NCBI GenBank assembly: GCA_916700875.1
Contig: CAKAKS010000068.1
Span: forward strand, 28,802,753-28,866,752
Direction of reading: 5' to 3'
Length of the DNA: 64,000 nucleotides
Origin: Sebastes aleutianus
Taxonomy: Eukaryota; Chordata; Actinopteri; Perciformes; Sebastidae
A program made the translations under genes and the position numbers. Positions 37,601-48,508 of this stretch are shown piece after piece. Every line of letters starts with the position of its first letter. Position 1 is the stretch's first letter. The notes under the pieces were generated by a model. It saw only the letters and a program-made list of their open reading frames with translations. It was not told where the DNA came from and did not search any database.

Positions 37601-40600
37601 TCGCATGATTGTCCATGATTAATTGCGATTAATCACAAATTGATCACACATTTTTTATTAATTAGAGATTTGTCAAGTATTTAAGTGGGCAAATGCTTGC
37701 TTTATGCAAATGTATGTATATATTTATTATTGGAAATCAGTTAATTTACCCCGTGTGCAACCAATAGGTCAATGTTGATCTATTTGTCACTTAAAGCTGA
37801 AGTAGGTGAGATTGGAGCAAATATGATTAAAAAAAGTTATTTCTATAAAACGGTAGCTATATCATGACAACAGGTAAACTGAAAAAAATCATGTGCCTCT
37901 GTGTCCTCCAGTGCTCCTAACGGCATCTGCAAGATTTCACAGACCGGAGGAAAACAAGCAGTAAGAACTGATCTGAGGTCTGCTGTCCATCTGCTGTCTA
38001 TGAGAGCCGGCTGTAAATCACTCGCCAACTCCGACCAAAGGGTCAAACTAGACAGCACTGATCAAATATGAATCAATATTATGTTACGTTAATGCCTATT
38101 TCTCGCCTTAAATGTTTTCAGAATCATCTTGGTAGTGTATGGTTTAGTGTACGTTTGTTTCTGGTGAAGGAACGCCAAGTTCTGGTCAGATGACCGGAGC
38201 ACAGCCAATAGGAACGCTCTCTCAATGAAATGACCTGTGATTGGTCAAAGTCTCCCGTCACGGGCTAGATTTTTTAAAGCCTGAAAACAGAGCCATGAGG
38301 AGGAGCAGAACTCTAGTTATCTCTCAGAACACTTGAATTACAATATGCTGAAAGGTTATTATGGATTTTTTGCCCAATGATGACTTTAACTTCCGTACTT
38401 AAGTAACATAACTTCTGAAGTTATGTTAACCCAAACCACATTTCTTTTCCTAAACCTAACTAAGTTGTTTTGTTGCCTAAATCTAACCAAGTTGTTTCCT
38501 GTGAAGACAGAAGTTTGTTTTGAAAATACTGTTTGCATGTAATGAGCGGAAATTGACACGTGTTGCTGGACATTCAAAGGAAAACGCACAAAAAATGAGG
38601 AATAACTTTTCGTAAGATATCATACGAACCGTTGTGTGAGGATATTTTGTAATTGTTGTTAAGATATTTCAGTCTGGATCAAAGTGGTGGACCGCCCAAC
38701 AAACCAACGTTGCCGCTAGCATGGCTATAAAGAAACTTGTTTTTTGATTGTATTAATCTATTAAGTGCCACTTCACGACAAAAACATCTGTGCCCCTGCC
38801 ATTCTGCAGCTACATACATACCCGCACTGTCTGGCAAGAAGTGCTGGAGGCATTAGCAAGCAATACCAGGGCTCTTCATTACGACCTCATGATATTCAGG
38901 ACCAGTGCATTCAAGGATAGTCATTAAGCCGCTGATAGCTGCAGCCATATACTGTGTGCTATAAATTGAAAGGTACATACAGTAGAAGGCTGAAATATAA
39001 ATGTAGAGTGTGGCGGTAATTTCCCAGAGTGTTTGACTGGTGTTTGTTCACTGACAGTTATATTTAGAGCTGATGAGTGTTGATTGAAGAGCAGTTTGTT
39101 CCCTCATTTAGATGATGTATCTCTGCAGCAGCTGTTGAAACTGTCTGAAGTGTTGCATTAGCTCGTATAGGTGATGACTGATTGAGAATGTAAAGGTGAA
39201 CACCATCCCAGTGTTTCTGAGTAAAAGGGAGAAATACTGATCATTTAGCTGTAATGTGAATTCAGTATTGTATTATGCAATATGCTTGCCACCATCACCC
39301 GTCCTTCTACCGCATGTAAATAGTTTTCTATGTATTATTATCAAGACTAATGTCTTTATGATTCCCTGTGGTTGTTGGCTGCTGATTCTGTATTCTAACT
39401 GACTTCCAGACCTTTAACACAAGAGGTCTGACAGTGGCTTTAGCCGTGGGCTACAGCAGCCCAGACAGGGAAAGGTTAAATGCTACCTTGTAAAAAAAAA
39501 AGGTAAATTACCCTTGGGCTCTGTTAGCCTTGGGGCAACCTTGCAAATATTGAGGTGTCATGTGCAACCTTCAATAGACTTGGAGTCACATATTCTGGCT
39601 ATCGACTCGGAACAACAAGCAGAAGTGTGACAATCCGTGTCCAGCAGAGTAAAGCCACTTTTAATGCAGGATACACATAGGTCTACTCGATGTATGTTTA
39701 ACCCAGGCGGCAACCTAGGGGTCTGAAAAGTGCCTCAAACTTGCATTCTTTCTAATAGCCAGCAGGGGGCGACTCCTCTGGTTGCAAAAAGAAGTCAGAT
39801 TGTATAGAAGTCTTTGAGAAAATGATACTTCTCACTTGATTTAATATCTCAGGAAACATTGTAAACATGAGTTTATGGTCTCTGTCGCTAGTTTCAAGTC
39901 TTCTTCAATACTGCATGATCGCCTAAAAATGTCTGCTTTCAGTTGTACTTAGCTCCACCCTCTCGTGCCACATCTGGTTGCAAATAACCAAGATGACGAC
40001 GGCCAGAATACCAAACACAAGGCTTCAGAGCTATAGTCCACAAATCAATGGGTGACGTCCACTTCTTATATATACAGTCTATGCTTTAACGCCTCTTTGC
40101 CCCCATTTGTATTAGGGTTAATCCTTATGGTCATTGTCTCTACAGAAGCTCCCATCTGCAGCTGTAGCTGCATAAACACATGACCTGTTTACCAAAGCCA
40201 GTGTCCAACCCTTGTTTAACTCAGGTCAAGAAGCCAAGTCGGATGATTCATGGTGACCCACTTTGATCGACCGCAATCACAGTTTCAACCTGCGTCACTG
40301 CGTCAGTCTGAAAAGGGGATCAGTGAGAGCTGAAGAAGTCAGCTAAACTCAGTACTCCACTGGGAGAAATCCTATCCTTCATCCACACTTTGGATTTGGC
40401 TCAGTCAGCACTGTAACTATCCATAATGCTGCAGGAGGACGATCGATAGTTCTCGATAATATTCTGATTATTAAGGATTGTTGGAATGATCCTGAAACTG
40501 CTAAAACCAAAACACTCCACATGAAGTAAATAATGGATGATGATGGACAGCTGGACAAGTTTAATATTCAGACGGCAGACTCACGCTTGTGGTTGTTCTT

Positions 40601-42118
40601 GCGCTGGAAGGGTAGTGTGTGTCGCTCCGAGTCTTCTTCTCCCTCCTCGTCTGCCAGGTGTGTGTGAGTGTAATGGTAACTCAGCCCTGGGCGGTTCTTA
40701 TAGCGCTTTCCACAGACTGTAACACACAGTCAATGCATAAAATGAGTTTTCTGTATATGTAAGTTAAGAATAAACAGACCTGTCTCCGAAGAATTACATT
40801 CCCATACAACTAAACTGCATTCTCAATTATGTTTGTAGGGAAACATACTTTGTCGCGTGTCTTCGTCTTCGACGTATCAGAAATAGTCCGAGGATGGCCG
40901 CAGCAAGTGACATAGTATATCGAGCGACTGTTATTGAAAGTTACGGGGTATAATAAGGAGTATAACAAGTGAGAAAGTCCACTACGGCGGGCCAACACGA
41001 TCTCATCTCAACTCATCACGTACTGACGATTTGTCAGACCCCTCTGCGTCACTTTTCGGTCGCAGTAAACACGTGCTTAACGTTGTGAATTAAACAAAAA
41101 CACTTGTTAAGGTTTAGGCAACAAAACCACTTAGTTAGACTTAGGACAAAACAACATGGTCGGGCTTAAAACTACTACGTTTGTACAGTGAAATGTGACT
41201 CGATGTTGTAAACACAGAACACGAACGAACAGCTGATTGTAAAGTGAAAGTGAAACTTAACACACGGGACGCGAACAGCGGCCTCTGGATGAAAGCCTTG
41301 TGTTTGTTGGACCCTTCCACCTCTCCTCGAACCAGCCTGGTGTGTCTCTTTTGCTCTTTAAACTAAGTCACCACAGCACTTTCCCTGAGCGTTTACTGTT
41401 GCCACAGATGGGTTTACATTGTAGTGAATGGAAATCCCGGTGCGTCTCATACCTGCGCTAAAGGGTGCCTGGTGCGACAATATCAAACGCCGACTGCTGT
41501 GACAAAGCGTCGGTATCAGGGCGGGCGGTAGGGGTGATTAATGGGTCCAACAAACACAGGACTTTCCCCAAGGAGACTGCTGTTGGTGTCCCGTACATTC
41601 ATTTACGTAGTCATTTTAAGCCAAACCATGATGTTTTTTGACTAAACCTAAAGTTTTGTTGTGTCTTTTTGTTTCAATTGACAACATTAACCACATGTTT
41701 AAATCTGCGAACGTAATCTGGGAGAAAACAAGTTTCCCTCGAAACGTAATTGAGAATGCAGTTTAGTTGTATGGGAACCTAATTTTGTAGGAGTTGTAAT
41801 AAAAGAGTAAGGAGAAACAGGAATAAAGAAATTAAGTTGCAACGCTCACTGTCACAGACGTAAGGCTTGTCTCTGTCTTCAATGGCAGCCGGCTCTTGTC
41901 TCTTCCTCATGCCCCCGACACCGTAGGCCTGCAGAAACCACACACATACACACACACATACACACATACACACACACATGCTTGTGAGAACTCAGACAGC
42001 CTCATGCAAAATCACACATGTACACAGAAAAAGTTTGAACTTCAACACTTGTTACCTGCATGCACATACACACTAAAAAGAGCGTAACAGCACACTTCTC
42101 ACTTGTTCAAGTGTCTAT

Positions 42119-42151
<33 letters not shown>

Positions 42152-45100
42152 CTCACACACACACACACACATACACACTCACACACACACACACACACTT
42201 GCGTTTGCATTCCTCTGTAATCATCTGCTCTCAGTGTAAAGCTCCACTTCCAGCAGGAGGGGGCTGATGACACCTAGCAGGGGAGCAACAGCTCCAATTA
42301 GCAACCCTGGTGTCTGTGTGTGTGAGCATGTGTGTACGTGTGTGTGATGATTTTCAGAATACATTGTTAACACTTGATTATCTTCCCATAGGACGCCCCA
42401 AAAAGAGTCGGGGAAAAAAAAACCTGTCTGATCTAATCAAAGTTGTTAAAAAAAAGCAGGTCGTCCCAGCATGATTTAAATCTCTGGATCCATTTGCATT
42501 TATTCTCTGTAATAACTGTTGGTTTGTCAGATGACATTTCACTACAGACTCAGGAATACTGAGAAGTCACAATAAATTAAATCTATTATGACCTCAGACC
42601 AGGAATTAGAAAAAAAAGTGCCATTTCTGTTGATGCTATTAGAATTACAATTTCTCCATGTGTATAGAATAGATGCTTAATCCATGTCATAATCATTTGA
42701 CTCCAGCAACACAGGACTCTTACCCTGACACCTCTTCCTAACAGGCAGCAAGTGAACGAATTCTAGCGAATGGAGCGCGAAAAATTGTCTAGATATACTA
42801 TGAGCGATGTCACCGTCTATTACACAGAGAGCACAATATTGATTAGTTGTCAGTTGCTGGCAGCGTTGATTTTGACCTATTAAAATACGTTCCAGGTGTG
42901 TGAAACCTCGCATAAATAGAACCAGGGCGAGTCATTTTTCAAACAAGTGACACGTCGCTCAGCCTGTTTCGCTGACGCACGGAGCAGGTTAGGACATCTT
43001 CATTGGGGAAAAACTGAAACAATCTGATGTTCACTCGTTCGCATCGCGTCTGGTTAGGAAGAGGTGTCACACAACCTGTTTAGGTGGTTTTCGACAGTTT
43101 TAGCGGTGTGTCCCGCACCGTTGCCACTAGTCTGCACCTGTCGGTGGCTTTTTGGCCAATTCAGCATGTTGAAATTCTTCTGGTTTTCCTTTTTGAATAC
43201 AGACTAGCGCGACCTGCTGGTGTAGAGTTATTTCCTCTCACGCAGGTGCAGGACGTACGTACTAGTTGGCCGTCGGCTGTAGTCTTTGCGGTGTGTTCAA
43301 GTGCAACTTTTTGGCCAAGACACATATGTCGTGGAGCGATGCAACAGTCGGCCTTCGTCGCCGCTAGTTCTTTGGTGTCGTTTTGGTGTTTCTGGACCTT
43401 ACACTACGCTTATATGGGTTGTGCAAATGAAGCAGATTCCGTCGAAGTTTAAATCAGAATAACTAAGGGGCTGTCATTTTATAATCTAATCTAAATGAGA
43501 ACTCCTTATTCTCTGTGTCTGACAGGCAGGACGCTGAACTTTCACATCGCAGTTTGACTCTGAGCTTGATAAGCTTGATGAGACTTTGGTTTCCCTACAG
43601 CTTCACTCTTCTACACCGACAGCCAAACAGTTTCTCTCGTGGCTTGCTAGTTCAGTATAAAATGACCAGGGGTAAAAAAAAAAGAGATGTCATTGATGTC
43701 TGACCCGTGCTTTGGTACGGTTCTTGCGTTTCGGGACGTCTTCCTCCATCTCGTCCGTCTCCAGCTCATGAGGGAAATCCCCGACCAGCAGCTTCTACGG
43801 ATGAGATACAGACAGAGCGAGAGAAACAGATGGACTGTCAGACAGCTTAGTTTCCTCTCCTTTTTTTATTTTTACTTTTCCTCTCTTTCTTTGCTTTCCC
43901 CTCAACCATCTCGGTCTCTACTTGCTTGAACCCATGTCATGAAATTGCTTGTCTTCCTGCTGGTTTGAGAGTATTCACATAATCGCAGTGCAGGAAATGA
44001 TCTTAAGAGCACAGCAGAACTATTACCACTAAATATAGCCAAATGTGTCTCCATTTAAATGAAATAAACGATTTGATTTAAGACTTCTTACATTAAAGGG
44101 GTACACCACACAATTTAGTACTGCACTTATGTAAGATAGGGGACTCACAAGAGGTACATTAAGAGAAATAATCAATCAACAGAGGCCAAGATATCCTGAT
44201 TCTTAGTCCCTAATATGGGTCAAACTCCAAAAACACTGGATCCTACATTTCCCTTAATCCAACATTGTTAATTTCTTTAATGAGAAATTAACAGACAAAT
44301 CAGACAAAACACATGACAAATCAGGCTGTTCTCATACACCGCTACCTATGAAAAGTTATGCACTGTAATTCGTATATATCCCATGAAATCAGTTTGTATG
44401 TAATCCACGTAATCGTGAACCAGCAAGTATAAAGAGCAACAAACACTGCGTCGGGAGGAGGTCAGGGTGGGTCAAAAAACACCAGACTTTTGCCCAGGAG
44501 ACTGGTGTTCGTATCCCGTGCGAGTCACATAACTTCCATACTTAAGTAACGCCATTTCCACAATCTTTTCCTAAACCTAACTAAGTAGTTTTGTTGCTTA
44601 AACCTAATGAAGTTGTTTCCTGTGAAGACGGAAGTTTTGAAAAGACTGTATGCATGTAATGAGCAGAAATTGACACATGTTGCTGGACATTCGTCGGAAA
44701 AAACGCTTGAAAAATGAGGAATAACTTTTCGCAAGATATCATACAAACCTATACCTATGAAAAGTGATGCACTGTTATTCATATATATCCCACAAAATCA
44801 ATTTGTATGTAATTCAAGTAATCGTGAAGCAGTAAGTATAAAGAGCGACAAACGCCGTGTAGGGAGGAAGTCACGGTGGATGGGTGGGTCAAAAAAACAG
44901 AGAGAGACTGCTCCTCGTATCATGTGTGAAACCAGAAGTCAACGTTGATTTCGTCCGTACTTATGTAATGCCACTTCCAGTGTTCTTTTATCCCAAGCCA
45001 CCATCTTTTCCTAAACCTAACCAATAAGTTTTGTTCCCTAGAGCTAACCAAGTTGTTTTCTATGAAGACAGAAGTTTATTTTGAAAATACTGTATGCATG

Positions 45101-48100
45101 TAACGAGTGGAAATTGTCACGTGTTGCTGGACATTCGTAGGAAAACGCACAAAAAATTCTGTAAGATATCACACGAACCGTTATATTTATATGAGGATAC
45201 ATAGGACGAATACACTGAACTTCACGGATTTAGGACAAGATGCTTTTAGCTATTTTTTGTCCTAAGCATAGGAAAACACCAGCGTTATGTTAAAACACAT
45301 TAATCTGATTGTGTTTGTGGCAGAGTTAAGTTTGCACATGGAGCAATGACGGGGCAGCGTGTTGACGTCATGCCTGGCTGGGCTGGAGTCAGGGGAAGCC
45401 CTGGATTAGAGGCCCTACACACTTCTCTATCTGTCAAAGGGCCACTGTGAGGGCCACTGTGAGGGCCACTCACTCAACTGATTGATTAGCTGTCCATCTG
45501 GTTTCAAGAGCCACTGCCTTGAGCTGGTGACGCCGGCCAGATGAAGTTTTTGCTCAGAAGTTACTGACTGCAACATGCTGTCATAAAGGATGACAAAGAA
45601 CAAAGAGTTGGATCGTCTTCCCTCAAACGACCCTAAAATAATTGTCCACGAGGTTGGCCTGTAAAACACGTGAGAGGAATCCCGGTAAAAGACCGAGAAT
45701 GACTGCAGTGCAATCGCACACAAATCACAAGCACGCACACACGGTGCCAGGAGGGAGTTGTCAGAGCCGCGGGAGGCTGTGTCACCGCCAAAACACATAG
45801 AGAGACAAAGGCAGAGACAGACAAAGAAACACAAACACAGAGGGTAATACAAGACAGATAAAAAGAGTAAGAGACAGTCTGACATAAGAATAACAACAAA
45901 GTACAGAAGAGAGAGAAAGAGGGGGGAAGAAAGAGAAACGAGAGTCTCACCTGACACTCGCTCATTGGCTCTTCTTCCTTGGTTTCTACCTTCTTGTCCA
46001 GGGTTTCCCCGGCGAGCAGCGACTCCAACACGGGACCATCTGGGATGCCCCCCTCCTTCTTTAGAGAAGCCTCGTAGTCTGGAGAATGAGACAATTACAA
46101 TCAGAAAACAGCAGAGATCTCACAATCATGCTGACATGCTCAGTTGAGCTGACAGTGCCCCGAGGATACTAAATTTGGCTGGTTCACGACAGCACAACGA
46201 CTTCAGCTTCTGCAGTGTACAGACGCGGAAGTAATCGTCCGCAATTTGCCTGAAATATCACACAGTCGTGTATTGCTTGTGGGACGTGTTTACATATTCT
46301 TCACCGATGTTTTCTCTTCATATAACCACCTGCTAGGGTGTCAGTAAATGAGCCAAATATTCAAATGTATTCTAAAAACTATGACTACACATAAGACTTT
46401 CTTTCAATTACGATACAAACACAAAGCTCAGTAATGAAGCCGTGAACCATTGAAGTTATTTAAAAGGTAGAAAAAAGTGGTGATATTTTGTGACCTTTTG
46501 AATTTACAGGAGCAAAATACATCTTAACCCCGCCTCGATAGTGGGCCAGTCATTTAAAATCATGGTGAGCAGCCAAACATTGCTCAAACTCACAGATCTT
46601 TATTCTAAATGTGTCTCTATGCTGTATGTTTGATGTGTTTTATACTTGCTGCAGCACAAATTGCCCACTTGGGACAAATAAATTGACTTTATTCTTGATT
46701 TTCAAAAACACCAAATTGCTAAATCTCGGGGACATAGATGATTTTTCCAACCGTAGTCGGCGGTAAAAGATATCAAAATAGCTCCTTAATTACCGATCTT
46801 GAACTCGATCGGTACAAGCCGCGGGTCCTCCAGGATGTTTAGCCGTCTCTTCTTGCGCCAGCATCGAGCGGGATATGTGTACAACTGACCTGGGGCGTGA
46901 CCTGAAACACAGAATAAAATACACAGCTTGGTTATAGGACATAATGCCACGATTCATACTTTAACAAAAAAAAAACAGTGCTTTGAGCTAAATGCTAACA
47001 CATCTTAGTTGACTGTGTTAGAGTGCTAACATTTGCCAATAGAGTGCTGCAGGAATGAGTCCTAAAACCCGGGAATGAGTTGGTGTTTTAGCTCTTCTGG
47101 TTCCCTCGTCTGGAAGTCAATGAGTTTGTAGTTAGATGTATGAAATTAGGTCTGTGGTTCACTCGTGAATTTTGAAGCTTTTACTTGTCTTAAAAATGGC
47201 GGTTGCTAACAAGTGGCTAAATGAGACTACTAAACGTCATCACGCCAAACACTAGTCCGTCATTAGCTTAGTTCTGGTGATGTGAAGTCATGCGACCGTG
47301 GTGTAGTTCGTTTATAGCCTAACGTAAAGTGGTGTTCATTTGTGAAGATTATCTTGCTGAAGTATCATAAACGTTTGTTTGTCACAGAGCTTATTTTCTG
47401 CAATAATCCAAAACCCAATGGAAAAATCCCATTCGCTTTTTGTCGAGGGCACCAGTGCAAAGCTAACTTCCTTGTTGGCCTCCAAAAATCAACATCATCC
47501 CTGCAGCACTCTATTAGCACTAAATACAAAGTACAGCCGAGGATGATGGGAATGACATTCATTTTTCAGGTATTTTCAAATGTTTGATCACCAAAGTTAT
47601 TAGAATTTAAACTGAGAGGGACATGAATTTCTGAACCAAATTTCATGGAATTTCATCCAATAGTTGTCGGGACATCTCACTCTTACCCACAAATGTCAGA
47701 ATTCATCCTCTGGAGACAATGAATATCTGTACAAAATGATATCTTAATCCATCAAATAGTAACCTGGTATCACTCCAAAGCGTGAAATAGACCTGCCTGT
47801 CCACCAGAGGATAGCATGTCAGTGTCACCGAGGCGTGAATATTACATGCGTGTATGAAGGTGCAGTAGCAGCAGGGAGCAACAAAACCACTTAGTTAGGT
47901 TTAGGAAAACATCGTGGTTGGCCTTAAAATAAGAACGTAAACTATGTAAAATACGTAGGGAATCAACGTATAGAAACACGTGACAAACGTCTTTCTCACT
48001 TTTCATTCTACGTCACTAGCTCTGTGCGTAGCATATTTACATGATGTGTTTACATTGCAGTCAGTACAGACTACATGGTTTACAAATGACTCTTCTAAAG

Positions 48101-48470
48101 CCAGCACTGCACTGTTATTGCACGCTTTTGCCTTGTGCATTATCGTGTCATTCATACGCCTTTTCGTGCAACCGGGTGCTAATAGTTGTTGAGATATTTC
48201 AGTCTGGCATGGCTATAAATATAAATGGCTGTGGTGTAAATAGTTGTCTGTTGTTGTTATTAATGTTTTTTTTTATTTATAAACTACTTTTTGTTGGTTG
48301 TGGAAAATAATCAATGTTAATCAATTCAATTCTCAATTTAATTCAATACTATTCTATGCAAATCAAGTTATAACTAAAAACTAGCAAACTAACAAACAAA
48401 AGAATTGTACTGGCAGACACCAGACAAAGCCTACAAACTCAAATCGTTAACACACTCTTGCACAAGTGCA

Positions 48471-48508
<38 letters not shown>

